Shown: piece after piece, positions 1-11,790 of the stretch | Position numbering within the stretch: position 1 is the stretch's first letter | How the letters are laid out: every line of letters starts with the position of its first letter | From: Stictocephala bisonia | Taxonomy: Eukaryota; Arthropoda; Insecta; Hemiptera; Membracidae | DNA length: 64,000 nt | Direction: 5' to 3' | Assembly: GCA_035578905.1 (NCBI GenBank) | Contig: JAQJVL010000152.1 | Span: forward strand, 310,001-374,000 | Position numbers and translations under genes: made by a program | Notes under the pieces: generated by a model | Told to the model about the DNA's origin: nothing | Database searches by the model: none | The model's input: the letters and a program-made list of their open reading frames with translations, nothing else

Positions 1-1130
1 TAATAATTCACTAAGAAAATCTAACTTAATAATCACTAGCAACCATTTTGAGGGGGAAAATGTGCACTAAAGATGCTCAACTATCAGTCACCATACAACA
101 AAAGTCTTTGATGTTAAGTTTCTTTATGAAATATCTACTGACTCTTCAAAACTTTCAGACAGTAGCAAACAGCGCAAAATACTCTTTCTACGCCGTTTTT
201 AGTTTTTCGATGACGCCTTGGTCTATCAGTTGGAGTAGTGTACATTTGGAGGTAAAAAAAACATTAAAATTGTCATAAATTATATTCAGTAAGTTAATCT
301 CAGTATGTGTAAGCACATTGTCTAACAAAAGAACCTCCCCAGTTTATTCCCTTTTTCTTGAAAATTTTTAGCTTTTGGATGAAATACCTGGGTGTACCAC
401 TCATAAAAAATTGTTGACGTCGTCCAAGCACTTTTTTAAGCTTTGTATGTCAAAGGAAGAGATACAAATTTTTAAAGCATCTAGAGTTTTTTTATTTCCC
501 TATCATTAAGAGAGGAAGCTGCTGAGTGTCTGTGGCATTTGCAGGAAACATAATTTTGTAACTCTCTTTACTAACTTTGGATTCAGGAGCATTTTTCTTA
601 CGTCTACTGGCTAGTGATTTCCAGTTTAAGCCGGTTCCATCAGCATTATACATTAAGTTTAAAAAATATTCTTCACCTTTAAATAAATTTGAAAATTTTA
701 TTTTTAACTGTTCTGCTGTGGCTAAATTACTGGATAATTACTCACACTCCACTTCCAGCTCTCAAATACCACGGCTAGATTTAAAATTTGTTAGCCATCC
801 AGTGGTAGGTTTAAAATCAAGAGAACCCTTAGTTTAGTATTCAACTCCAAAGCTTTTTCACACAATTAAAGGCCAGAAATAGGCTCTCCCTTGTTTCATA
901 TTTGCAGAAACCATAAAATAATGGCTTCATCCACCTTTTCGTCTTTTGGCTTCTTCATGGTTTTTCGTTTTTACCCCTCTTTACTGTCCAGTTTTGATGA
1001 AAATTTAATAACTTAGTTCTTATTTGACTTGAGATTAGAAATGTCGCCTTCCCGACATTAAAAAACTTGGATAAAGATACTTCAGATTTGCCTTTTCAAC
1101 TTTTGATTCGATCAACAAAACTTTACTACT
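1..1130 (-). pseudogene. Tigger/pogo-type transposase fossil (CENP-B/jerky-like)
   Basis: Reading the minus strand, a broken DDE transposase of the pogo/Tigger group can be followed from about 1130 down to base 1. In order: an HTH stretch (KATFLISSQIRTKLL near 1040), the CENP-B-type second DNA-binding region (DEAIILWFLQ near 920), the first catalytic block (NADGTGLNWKSL near 625, where the family usually has NADETGL), NATDTQQLPLLMIGK near 520, LLLDNVLTH near 325 holding the second aspartate, and FLPPNVHYSN near 250 where the usual IQPMDQ block is lost. Stops and frameshifts lie in nearly every segment, so it is long dead. The left end runs off the window. No TIR was found on the right. Family assignment rests on block order and spacing. 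Confidence 0.8.
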
Positions 1131-1229
1131 TCACTTAGAAGAAGCCAAACTGTAATACAGTACAATACTGCACAATAAGTAAAATTAAAGAATATTTACA
1201 GAAACACTAACTAATCAAATCACTTTAAT

Positions 1230-1465
1230 CCTTTCTCCTCGGATGGCCAACCCAGTTGGACATCATGATTTTGACACCTTCTCGGCGAGTGTTCTTCTAA
1301 ATGTGTCCTCTGAGATCGAGTGTCCAACTCTGGTGGCCACTACTGTGTTCATGCTCTGATCGGATAAGTTTTAATTGCGTTGTCCGCTGGGATCAGCTGT
1401 TCAACTGTGATGGCCGGCAATGATTTCCCTACGCACTCAGATGTCCAACTCTGTTGGACACTTGA
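1230..1465. repeat. Degenerate tandem repeat (about 75-78 bp) with a TCCAACT/GTTGGA core
   Basis: Diverged units each hold a core such as GGCCAACCCAGTTGGACA (about 1246), GTCCAACTCTGGTGGCC (about 1321), GTTCAACTGTGATGGCC (about 1398) and TCCAACTCTGTTGGA (about 1443, a perfect inverted repeat with a 3-nt spacer). The strings TGTCCTCTGAGATCGAGTG and TGTCCGCTGGGATCAGCTG before the second and third cores show that the units are related. A further isolated core, GGCCAACCCAGTTGGCC, lies at about 2385. Nothing coding is seen here. Confidence 0.55.
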
Positions 1466-3180
1466 CATATGTTTTTATATTTTAGATATAACTTGTTTGA
1501 GCAATATTTTCAAATGTTTAACAGCTGTTTAAATAAGTCGGGATTATATTCAACCAGCTGGTATCATCCATTTCCATTTCTGCTTTGTGTAGACATTCTG
1601 ATTGTGTGTCAGAAATTGACTGTGAGTCTAGGATATCTCTCGATTTTTATCCCCATGCATCTTGAGTGTTATTAATTATTGTAAATATTCTATTTTGTTG
1701 TAAAATACTGTATGTAATTGTAAATAGCAGTTATTTAGTTCATATTTAGTATCCAGGTCTTTTCCTGGCATATTTTTCGAAAAGTATCACACTCAGCAAC
1801 ATTTCAAAAACTGATTTATTTCAAAACTAAATATTACAAAACTTGTAATTCCAGAATTATATGTTTCATTAATTAAAACTTTTATTTTAACCGAACTTGT
1901 TTTTATTTTAATTTTAAACCTGACAATAAATATTTTTAAGATGCATGATACTCGTATATAGAGATTATTAGACTGCTGAAAAGCCGCTAATATGGCAATT
2001 ATTTTATATTATAAACTGATTATACTTATATGTAATTTATATAATTTAATTCTAGACATTTCAATTATCAGTTAAAAATAGTAATTTAAAATAAATAATA
2101 ATAGTAAAAAAAATGTTAAGACAAATTATTTTGTATCACTCAAAATGTTCAATGTTTTTCAATAGTATTTTAAAATATATTATACTAATAATATAATAAG
2201 AAAAACTATACCACGCAATGTTCCATATTTTAAATATTCAGAACAACATTTAAATTAAATGCGTACTATTTAAACTTTAAAAACTAGGTGCAATCACAAT
2301 AAGTTTGAATGATCTCAAAATGGGTTCCGACCTGGTGAGAACATGAGAGTGACATGTCTGCCGATCTCGTAAACAAAGCAGCCATGGCCAACCCAGTTGG
2401 CCACCCAACCTTACAGGTCACTAGCAGGTATTCGACTGACGAGCTGACGTAGGAACAAGTGTGGCCAACTTCTAATATATGTTACTGTGTGTACATTAAT
2501 AGTGTGTACTGGACACCTGATCTAATAGATAATTTTTTAACAGACAGTTCCAAGGGGAAAGGGTTATCAACAATTAGAAATATTAAATATCACAAATACA
2601 GTAGACAAAATATTTTTTAAGTGTATGTGTAGTACACACTTCAACAACACTAGCGATAGTGAGTGACCAAAGTATGAAAGCAGGGCTCAGACTAGACTGC
2701 AACAGTGTGGCACGCTGGTATTTTCATCTGTTTCCTGGAAGGAGTAGGTCTGCACGTGTACAACACTCTTACATTGAGCAAGGCGAGCCATGGACCATGT
2801 GGTAACTGCCCAGTTCTCTTTAGCATAATATACTGTAGTACATTCATTTTAAAAAAAGTTATAAATGGTTGATTCAACATGTTACAACAGTACTGTGTAT
2901 GACAAAAATAGTGTAGTAAAACACAAAACTTAATTTGTATACCTGATGTACTGTTTTACATAAAACAAAATGATGTTTTTGTCCAAAAAAATAATTTTTC
3001 AAATTTTGGTTCAATTAACTGACATTTATTTTTGACTTATTGATAATCAACGTCCCACGATAATAACTCAAATATATCTTCATAGGTTTATTAGTCATGT
3101 AGATTTATATTCATTTGTGTAGAATGATTTGGGTTAGCAACACACAATGAATCGAATCGACAATACATAGAATCAAACAA
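1466..3180. other. AT-rich flank, nothing recognised
   Basis: Apart from the isolated GGCCAACCCAGTTGGCC core near 2385 there is no coding sequence, RNA gene or clear repeat. The short open frames at 1469-1675 (+) and 2692-2880 (-) have no recognisable similarity or exon signals. Confidence 0.5.
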
Positions 3181-3199
3181 TCCTGGTTTGGCAGTACAA

Positions 3200-3350
3200 T
3201 ACCACAGTAGTGGCTAAGGTTTCGGACTGCGGCAGGTAAGATCCAAGGTTCCAATCCCCAATGAGCAAACAATCAGTACTTCACTTGTTTAATAAAGTTC
3301 ATACACAGGCCTATGTGAACAGGCGAGTGAAGTTAAAAAAAAAGTATAAT
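3200..3350 (+). repeat. tRNA-derived SINE or tRNA pseudogene
   Basis: A box-A-like TAGTGGCTAAGG (about 3208-3219) and a box-B-like GGTTCCAATCC (about 3247-3257) have the spacing of an internal RNA polymerase III promoter. Roughly 80 bases of unrelated body follow, ending in an A-run near 3336-3344. No acceptor stem pairs properly, so this is not a working tRNA. A tRNA-derived SINE is the simplest reading. Confidence 0.6.
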
Positions 3351-3887
3351 ATAAATATACAGTAGCAAAGCTCAGCCATTTTACTTGCAACCAAGCGAAC
3401 CTAGCGGAGCGGTGAGGTAGCAAACAACTAGCGCGGTAATCAGCTATTGTAGCACACGTTTGTTGTTTATGTTAAGAAAGGTGTTATAAAACTTAATTAA
3501 TATAAGTCTGCGACACGAATACTACGAGGACTAGCGTTGAGTCGGTTGTATTTTTCTCAAGAGTAAGCTTCACTACTGTGTATATATACTGTGACGATAC
3601 TCTGCTCATCCGCAATATTAAATGTTCTGAATAATAATTATCATTTATGCTGTAAAAAATCTCTATTCAATAGAAATGCCAAATAAAGAATACTGAACAA
3701 AATAATTAGGCATTTCCCCAGGGTATAAATTTATTAAATATCAGGTCAACAGTAATGCTAATTGAAATGCTATCTCAGTTTTATTAATTATCAACTGCGA
3801 GGAATGCAGTTACCAATCCCTGATTCATTTGTAATAAAACAGAAGTGGAGGCTAATGAGGTCTCTCCTCAGCCTCCTGTACTCCAGT
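3351..3887. other. Flank left of the hAT element, nothing recognised
   Basis: AT-rich sequence with no supported gene. It ends in the host sequence duplicated by the hAT insertion (3888-3895). Confidence 0.4.
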
Positions 3888-4452
3888 CCAGTCGCCAGTG
3901 GCGGATATAGGGGGGGGGGTCACAGGGGTCATGACCCCCCCCCCAAATTTCCTTAAAACTTTTTTTCAAAATATATGATATTGTTACAATATTTTATAAT
4001 TGCAATTCTACTCAATAGTAGATTTAAAATTAATATATCCACAATATCACCCCCTTGTAATCAAGGTCAAGATTGTGTTAGTGGTTCAGTATTCAGTAAT
4101 CATTCGCGTGCAACTAAACTGTTGCTCTAGCTTGTTGGCTGTCTAGAGTAGTTTATAACGACTAGTGAGGGTGGCATCACAGTGGCGACTGGTGACTCAT
4201 CACACAGATACAGGTGGCTGTCTGCCTCAGGTCACACAGTAGTCAGTAGCGAGCCGGCGAGAAGGGAAGTTGACAGCCCGGTATATTTTGTGATTCCCTT
4301 TTGTTTTGCTCTGACACTCACTATCAATTTTGTATTTTTGTTTGCTATCAGTTTGTGTTTCCTTTAATTAAAGTGTGAGTGTTTTGCCAAATTTAGTATG
4401 TAGGCCACGTCTGTTGACAGTTTGACTGCGTTTTTCAAAAGGATTTACGAAT

Positions 4453-5550
4453 ATGGTAAGCAGTTTTAAGTTTTGTTATTCGATAAGAGTTAGTGAAGCC
4501 CTACGTTTTGAGATGAACAATTTTGGTCCGTGTGTGTGTGCATGGGTTTGTATGTTTGTTTACGTTATAACTCAAAAGTAATAATTGACGAATTCTGTTA
4601 AGACTTTACATTTCTTTCAATAAACCCTAGATTAACTTCTTGTCAAAATACGACTAAATTATGAAAATTTTCAGTTTTCTTTTCATAAACGCTCTTCCTG
4701 AGAGTGCGCATTGCAGGACGTGACCTTGAATTACGTCCTATAAGACCAATGTAAAGCAAAACAAGTACCTCCATTATTTCTCATAAAAAGTACGAAGTAC
4801 TGCATTAATTGAAAGACTTATTGTATTATTGTATTGTGCAAAGCACCTTTTAATATTTTTTTTGTAAACAATATTTAATAATATTCCAGAAAATGTTTGT
4901 TTGAATTTTTGTGGAGGCTTCAGAATTATTAAATTGTATTTTATTAATAAATAATAAACATGTTATTAATAAATTAATACGTTGATATTGTTGACTGGAG
5001 ACTTAGTTTTAAAAGGCCATATTTACCCAATTATGTCCTTGACAATTATTTGTTTGCATAAATATACAAATAACGATATATTGTTTATTTATTGACAATA
5101 AAGCGTAAGCAAATTTGATCAAAGAGGGCTGCATTGCTAATCAAATGCATTGATATCACTTGTGTTGTTTTCAAATGTTTTTAAAACTATTATAATTTTG
5201 TTGTAGGCGTTTTTCTTTTGAAAAATATATATTATATAGCCTACTTAATTTGGGATTAAAAGGGTCTTTTCAGTAGTATATTGAAATAAATTAAACATAA
5301 ATCACCCTAGGAGTTTATCAAATAAAATTTGTTAGATAGTTTTTTTTTTATAAACCTCTACCTATTTTTCCAAGGGTCTTTTATTATTATTTTATTTTAA
5401 TATTAAATACATAGATTGTTTAGAATAACAGGAAAATAAAAAAGAAATGAAAAGAGTGGTTTTGTACAATATTTAGTTTATACAACATTTAAAAGTAACA
5501 AAATAAACCAAAATATCATGTACAAACGCCCTCTTTTTATTTTCTTCCTT

Positions 5551-5602
<52 letters not shown>

Positions 5603-8501
5603 AAATACCTCTTCCTACTATTATACAGCCCAGATTATTTTTGGCTTAGTGAGAGACTTGAAATTTGGTTCTTTATAGGGGGAAGGCACCGGATAAGATG
5701 GGATTTTTCAAAAATCCAGATTTTTGAGGGGGTCGATTTGTACTTTTATAATGAGGAAAGGGTCATTGGATCTCTGACTGTATTGTAGGGCCGTAGGGGA
5801 TATTAAACAGTAAACTGCAGAATAAAATAATTTTCTATCCCCCTCCTGTCTTGCCTTTCAAATGTTAATTTTCAATTTGTTGACATGTTTCATAATGGTG
5901 CTAAAAATGATGATATTACGTTTTCGGCAACTCTGTTGGGTTTTGTAGGGTGATCCAGTCCCGCAACCCAGCGCATCACAGAAACGCAGTTTTCCAGCGT
6001 GCAGGAAGATTTCTTCATTTTTCTCAAAAAGACCTAAGCCTTCAATTGATGCTAACTTGGAAGACACAACCATTGATGATGGAAACACTTCGATAGAAAC
6101 ACGTACCGGTATTTCGGGAAGTGCCAGTAGCTCTATGGGCCCTACTGTTCTACTGGCTGCAAATGCACACGAAACAGTGGACACCTCAAACACTCAGGCC
6201 GAATATTCCAGCGACATTGGTTTTTATGTTGGTGTAACTGTAAACAGTTTGGACGATCACTCGAAGGCTGCATTGTTAGAGAAACCATGGACTCCTCCTC
6301 CAAACTACCAGTTTCCTTACAATGAAGTTACAAAAAAGGGAAAGCCTACAAAAAAATATGCCCAGAGATCCCACTTTGAAACATTTCATTGGCTAGTCCT
6401 ATCACATAAAGACAGAGGGCTATACTGCAAATATTGCGTACTTTTTTCTACCGGCCTAGGAAACATCAATCACAATGTTACTCCTCTAAGAAGGCTAGTC
6501 AAAGAGCCTCTCAGAAAGTTTGACAATCTCTTGGGAGAAAAAGGTGACCTGAACGTCCATCAAAAAAATCAACACCACAAAAGTGCAGTTGAAAATGGAA
6601 AACGATTTCTGTTGTCCTATAGACAACCATCGCTAGAGGTGACCAATCAAATAAATACCCAGAGAGCCGCACAAATCGAAGAAAACAGGCAACGTTTATT
6701 GCCTATTGTAAAAACAATAATATTATGTGGACGACAAAATATACCTTTAAGAGGGCACAGAGACGATGGCAGTTTAGATGTTTCCGACGAAAATGGTCCA
6801 GTGCACAATGATGGGAATTTCAGGGAGCTTCTACGCTTCAGAGTTGACGCTGGAGATGACCATTTAAGAAAACATTTGGAAAGCGGTAAAAACAAAGCAA
6901 CTTATATTAGTAAATACGCTCAAAATGAAATCATTGACTGCTGCAAGTCAGAAATTCAAAGCACGATAATGAAAAGAGTTAAAGAAGCTGAGGTGTTTTC
7001 AATAATATTTGATGAGACTACTGATATTTCAAATATATGTCAATTAAGCCTAGTATTTCGTTACGTACACAAGATTGAAAATAAGTCGACAATAAGAGAA
7101 GACTTTGTCACTTTCGCTAACGCCTATGATCTCATTAGGCCAGAAGATGTTGACAAAAGACAGTCTAACGAATCTCGGTTGACAGGAATCGCCTTGGGTC
7201 ATGTAGTTGAAGACCTTGCCAAAAAGTTCGACCTAGATCTTCAATGTTGTGTGGGATTTGGTACAGACAGTTGTTCTGTGATGGTTTCGGAAACAAAGGG
7301 TGCTGTCCAAGAGCTTCAGAAAAAAGCACGCCATGCACAACGCTGTCCTTGCCATAATCACATTCTAAATAATGGGTTGGCAAGTTCGTCTAAAGTTGTG
7401 GCTTGCCGGAATTCAAGTAGTACAATGAAAAAGATAGTTTCTTTCTTAAATTCGTCACCTAAGAGACATCGTTTGGTCGTAGAAAAAATGAATGCTGCCC
7501 TTCAAAGTATCTGCGACACTCGCTGGGTTGAGAGGCATGATGGCTACCTCCAATTTCAAGGTGAGTCTATCCTTGGAATACACGAGGTTCTTGAAGAAAT
7601 GACCAGTTGGGAAGATAGTAAAACATCGGCGGATGCCTTCAGCCTTCTCCAATCAATACGAAGCCCTGAGTTTTTAATCTCAGTAACAAGCCTCAGTGAC
7701 GTTCTAGGAGTTACTGTCTCTTTAAGTCGTTTACTTCAAACACCTAGCCTAGACTTGCAAACGGCAACTAATGCATTCCAAGACACTCTAAGTGTCCTCC
7801 AGGATAAGAGAAATCAAGTAGATGAAGTATTTCACAATATTTTCCTGGATGTTAAGGAGATTGCTGACAAACTTGATGTTGACTTGAAGATGCCTAGGGT
7901 TGTTGGTCGCCAAACACAGCGCCAAAACTTACCAGCTCAGACTCCAGAAGAATATTATAAACTATCCATCTATATTCCTCTTCTAGACTATGTCTTGACA
8001 GACTTAAAGGATCGGCTGTCGCAAGATGTCTTGAATTTATTCAGCTTGAGAGTTGTTTTGCCCAAAGCTAGCCAATCCAGCGAAGATGTAAGCGGTCTTG
8101 AAAAAGTGGTTAAATTTTACTTTGACTTGTTGGACAATCCAAATATCAGCGCTGTTAAGCAGGAGACATTGCTGTGGACACAACGATGGAAAAGATGGGA
8201 GGAAGAAGGAGGAAAACTACCTAGAACATTGATGGAAGCATTGGATAGCTGTGATCGAGATATGTATCCAACAACTGAAAAGTTGATAAGAATACTCGCT
8301 ACTCTTCCCGTCAGTGCAGCTACCGCCGAGCGAAGTTTCTCTACTCTAAGACGTCTAAAGACTTGGCTTCGAGCAAATATGGGTGAAGAAAGACTGACTG
8401 GACTGGCTCTCCTAAACGTTCACAGAGACCTTTCAATTGACCCAGAGTCCATAATACTAAGATTTTCCAAAAAGAAGAGGAGGCAAGAGTTTGTTTTGTA
8501 A
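4453..8501 (+). CDS. hAT transposase (TTF zinc finger, ZMYM1-like), two exons
   Basis: Transposase that should cut and paste its own element. The frame is open from 5949 to the TAA at 8501. It has no good ATG near its 5' end, but a consensus acceptor (TTTTGTAG, ending 5948) abuts it. The donor ATG|GTAAGC at 4453-4461 joins in frame to give MGDPVPQPSASQ..., so I infer a start-codon-only exon, an intron at 4456-5948 and a protein of about 851 residues. The spliced protein has a KISSFFSKRPKP segment near residue 23, a TTF-type zinc finger with CKYC at 161-164, the RNase H-like core with FDETTD (D356) and GFGTDS (D441), CDTRWVERH (W527), and the C-terminal hAT dimerisation block with TAERSFSTLRR (E795). 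No internal stop or frameshift was found, so activity is possible. The splice prediction needs cDNA. Confidence 0.88.
5558..5600. repeat. (TA)n microsatellite
   Basis: An uninterrupted TA run inside the intron of the hAT transposase gene. Confidence 0.95.
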
Positions 8502-9025
8502 CCCAGCAACCTAGCTCTATAAACTAATAGTAAGCCTTATAAATAAAGTCGTCATTGTTTTGTAAAATTTGTATTTTTACTCTTTTTGTTTGGTACGCCT
8601 AATTTAATAAGACAGCTGGAAATGACTTTTTATTTTAAATCTCAATTAATAGTAAGTAATTCTAAATGTATATAAAATATTGATTAGTAGCCAAAGTAGC
8701 TGTCGTTATAATACTGCGTTCCACAACTTTTGACTTGTAAGACACAAATTTTCCGTTTTTAATTTCAGTTTAATTCTTATTAATATTATCTTTAAATTTT
8801 ACCAGTGTTAGATTTTTAATTGGTATTATTTCAAAAAATAATTCTAAACGTTCTCAGAGGCCTATAAAATTGACCCATAGTCCATAATGCAATAATTATC
8901 CAAAAAGAAGAGGAGGCAAGAAGTTTTTGTAACCTAGCTGTATAAATCTAATAGTAAGTAAGCTTTGTAAATAAAGTTGTCATGGTTTTGTAAAATGTGT
9001 ATTTTTACTCCTCTTTGGTACTTTA
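8416..9025 (+). repeat. Duplicated 3' end of the hAT gene
   Basis: The last coding bases plus 3' UTR (8416-8602) recur in diverged form at 8849-9025. Both copies share CCAAAAAGAAGAGGAGGCAA, a CTAATAGTAAG block, AATAAAGT and a TTTTGTAAAAT block followed by GTATTTTTACTC. The second copy carries no usable frame. It gives the element a second possible polyadenylation region (AATAAA at each copy). Confidence 0.85.
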
Positions 9026-9319
9026 CTAAGAAAACTAAAAATGATTAATTAGAATTTTCTGAAAATTTTACTTTTTTAAAATTTTTATCTTGAAAACTTT
9101 GTGTTAAAATATGGATTTATATCACTAAAATAGGTTAATTTTATGATCCTGAATTGCGTTAAAACAGTCATTTTCAAGGGTCAATTTTCAAATTTTTCCG
9201 GGGGAGGACCCCCGGACCCCCCTCTTATGCTGGGGGGTTTACCCCCCAGACCCCCCCCACATACATCTGGCCGATGACCCCTCCCCAAATCAGGCCCTAA
9301 ATCCGCCCCTGCCGGTCGC

Positions 9320-10269
9320 AACTATTTAATTCTCGGCCGTAGACATGTGATGTGGCTATCGTACAGTTATTATAGTAGACCTACTAATTTCAATTTCTTT
9401 CATGTTTGAGTGTTTGTGTAAGTGTATTGTATTATTTAAATGATGACGAATCCAACTGGAGGATGCCTGATGATGGAGCTGTGTCTCCGAAACTGGTAGC
9501 CTAACCTCTGCTTGTCAAGGATGCTAAAGTAAAGCCTAGTTGGTAATTTGATAATTAAGGTAAACTTGTTCGTACTTTTAACATTCTATTAAAATAAAAA
9601 AATAAATAAAAGCTTATAAAAATAGTATTAAAACTGAATCAATCAAGCAGCAATGATGTAATATTGTATTGTATTTTCAATTACTTATTTACTAGAAATG
9701 TTATTACATATTACAAAAACAGATGTATTAGTTAATTTAAAAAGAAATGCCATTTATCGGTTATAATGTTTAATTTAAGTTCATGCTGTAAAATAACATT
9801 GATGAACAGGAATTAGTTTGGATTTTGGCCTGGTCACAACAGTCAACTTTTTAATAGGACAACATACAAATTATTTACAACTAGTATTACAGTCCAGGGC
9901 TTGATTTGTCACCACTATTCCTGTTATTCTTTGCCTTTTTTATATATCACCATAATGTACAGCTTATTTATTATTATATTTAATTTTACATTTAACTTAC
10001 AAAAATTAATGTTACCAATTTTGTATAGTGTTTGACTGTAAACGATCATTTCTTTATGATCACAGATAACAAATCCAACATTTTTGAATGATAAAAATGA
10101 AGTGTACAGTCATCAATACTCATAGAAAACAGGCTGCACACACAGTGAACATACTGCCTCATAACGATGATTCATAAATAGTTACCAAATTGATTTTCAC
10201 TGGAGAGGGTTAAAATAACAATATTCTAGAAATCAAACTTGATCATTTTCATACCAAAATTAAAAAAGA
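9320..10269. other. Flank right of the hAT element, little recognised
   Basis: AT-rich. One notable string at 9468-9494, CTGATGATGGAG followed by a loop and CTCCGAAAC, forms a short GGAG/CTCC hairpin of the kind seen near the ends of retroelements. No coding sequence is supported. Confidence 0.4.
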
Positions 10270-10775
10270 TGAGACATATACTTCATCGCAGAAATGATGT
10301 GCACCCGAGTTTGAAGGTTCTTTACTAAGAAACTAAGAGGCCTATGAAAAATCCAATCACATCACTGTTTTTATTGTTTAACCCTTTAACAAGTAAGTTA
10401 CCGAATAGAAATCACAATTTACCAGGTACCAACATTAAATTGACGTCTGCCCATCTTGAGTGCCAATACAGAGAATGACGTTGCCCAGTTTTACTCTTAC
10501 TAGTATCGCCGCTTATGTCATGTCTGTATTTTAATTGTTATAGGTGTAACCTGCCATCTATGAGGTACAATGAGAATTATAAATGATGGTTCTTGTACTT
10601 TCCAATAGGTAGCATGAGCTGCTCCTTTGTGCAGCCTGTGGCACTCGGATGAGCTATTGGCGAGAACGTCTAGGGCGACAGACACACTGACCTTGCCATA
10701 GCATCTACTTTGTTGTTTTATAACTAATATTTTTATGAGTGAGTATTATTTAGTAACATTATGTAGTAACGCAAG

Positions 10776-10922
10776 TGTCACCGTTGTAAATGGTTGACAA
10801 TCAAACCAAAAAAGCGGCGAGATACACCGTTTATGTGCAAAGACTGTGACGTAGCGCTTTGCGTTCCTGAGTGTTTTCAACTTTACCACACAAAGCGGAA
10901 CTTTTTAACACATATAAAATAG
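10776..10922 (+). pseudogene. Remnant C-terminal Cys-rich domain of a piggyBac transposase
   Basis: A 48-codon stretch ends at a TAG (10920-10922). It reads CHRCK..., then TPFMCKDCDVALCVPECF and QLYHTKRNF. The spacing of CxxC, LCxxxCF and YHT is that of the zinc-binding tail of piggyBac transposases, which binds the element ends. The catalytic domain that should precede it is missing, so this is a fragment left after internal deletion. There is no start codon of its own. Confidence 0.85.
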
Positions 10923-11082
10923 CTTGTAGTCTTTTTTATATAAAATAAGTATTCTATCATATGTAAAATGACGAATTATTACTCATTTACCTTAAACACA
11001 TATAAAATAGCTTGCAGTCTTTTTTATATAAAATAAGTATTCTATCATATGTAAAATGACGAATTATTACTCATTTACCTTA
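10907..11082. repeat. 88-bp direct tandem duplication (2 copies)
   Basis: The unit at 10907-10994 repeats at 10995-11082 almost without change (TTGTAGTC versus TTGCAGTC). It lies just after the transposase stop inside the piggyBac-type element and contains TATATAAAATAAG and ACGAATTATTACTC. Confidence 0.95.
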
Positions 11083-11737
11083 AATAGTTTCTTTTTTGAA
11101 ATAGTAAATTTCAAAGAAATAAGTTAATTTTTTTGACAAAACATGTTTATTTTCTTTTTAGTTTATCTTCATTTATTTTGTACTAAAAATTAACTTATTA
11201 AACGAAATAACTTCATTAAACAACTTTTAAAAAAAACTTTAAACTCACTTTTTGGGGCACATTTAAGTTTGAAAAACTCACTGTATGAAGTTCTAGATAC
11301 TGGACGTCTATATGACGTCAATACCTGTCAAAGGGTTAATTGTACGTTATGAGACATGAATTTTTAAATTTTATTATAAGTTTCAATATTTTTTTCCTAA
11401 TTGGAATAAAAAAAGTACCAGGTTTTAACTATTTTCCACTGTACATCAAATTCACACCGCTTTTACTCAAAATCCAGTTAAATTATCGCATTAATAATTA
11501 GACACGAGGTTGATATGAATGTTTTCAAGAAGTTTTATACATTTTGCAATTTCAACTTTTCAAGGAAAAGTTATTATTAATTCTCTGAAATACTGTTTTC
11601 TTGGCTTCCAGAGGTTGTAAAATTAATTACTTAGTCATTGTATTGTAAGTAAATGCAGTGATTTTATATTGATTTTAATAAATTAAAAATCACTGTATTT
11701 ACTTACAGATATGAAAGTAAGTTATCAAGGCCGTAGC

Positions 11738-11790
11738 CAGTAGGGGGGGGGGGGTCAGAACCCCCCTCCCCCCAAAATGTCAGGGAAAAA
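11738..11790. repeat. Possible transposon end with G-run/C-run
   Basis: GGCCGTAGCCAGTAGG is followed by a long G-run, TCAGAA and a long C-run. This resembles the ends of some hAT-like MITEs, but no partner end was found before the next repeat. Confidence 0.3.

Larger units (their letters stand above)
3896..9311 (+). mobile_element. Complete hAT DNA transposon with TIRs and 8-bp TSD
   Basis: The ends are CAGTGGCGGATATAGGG (from 3896) and, on the opposite strand at 9311, CAGGGGCGGATTTAGGG. These are matching terminal inverted repeats of hAT type. The flanking 8-mers CCAGTCGC (3888-3895) and CCGGTCGC (9312-9319) agree at 7 of 8 bases, as expected for a hAT target duplication. The 5416-bp body holds one spliced transposase gene, a TA microsatellite at about 5558-5600, and G/C homopolymer tracts just inside both ends. 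Element length, TSD size and the encoded protein all agree, so the boundaries are well supported. Confidence 0.93.
10382..11335 (+). mobile_element. piggyBac-type element, internally deleted, TTAA TSD
   Basis: The target TTAA is duplicated at 10378-10381 and 11336-11339. The ends are CCCTTTAACAAGTAA (left) and, on the opposite strand at the right, CCCTTTGACAGGTAT, an imperfect TIR of piggyBac form. The two other copies of the surrounding repeat lack the insert, so the 954-bp boundary is secure. The element keeps only the 3' end of a transposase gene plus an 88-bp tandem duplication after its stop. It cannot move without a helper. Confidence 0.9.
10270..11720 (+). repeat. Dispersed repeat family A, copy 1 (split by a piggyBac-type insertion)
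   Basis: The segments 10270-10381 and 11336-11720 match the continuous sequence at 63520-64000 and, inverted, 12330-12785. Shared landmarks include GAAACTAATAGGCCTATGA, a GGAACAAAAAAAGTAC block and CCAGAGGTTGTAAAATTAAT. The 3' part ends in a near-perfect hairpin (11645-11706, stem beginning GTAAGTAAAT, one mismatch). The class of the repeat is unknown and no coding sequence is seen. Confidence 0.8.

Noticed and set aside
3200..3275. Functional tRNA gene
   Set aside because: No acceptor-stem pairing and a poly(A)-like tail downstream.
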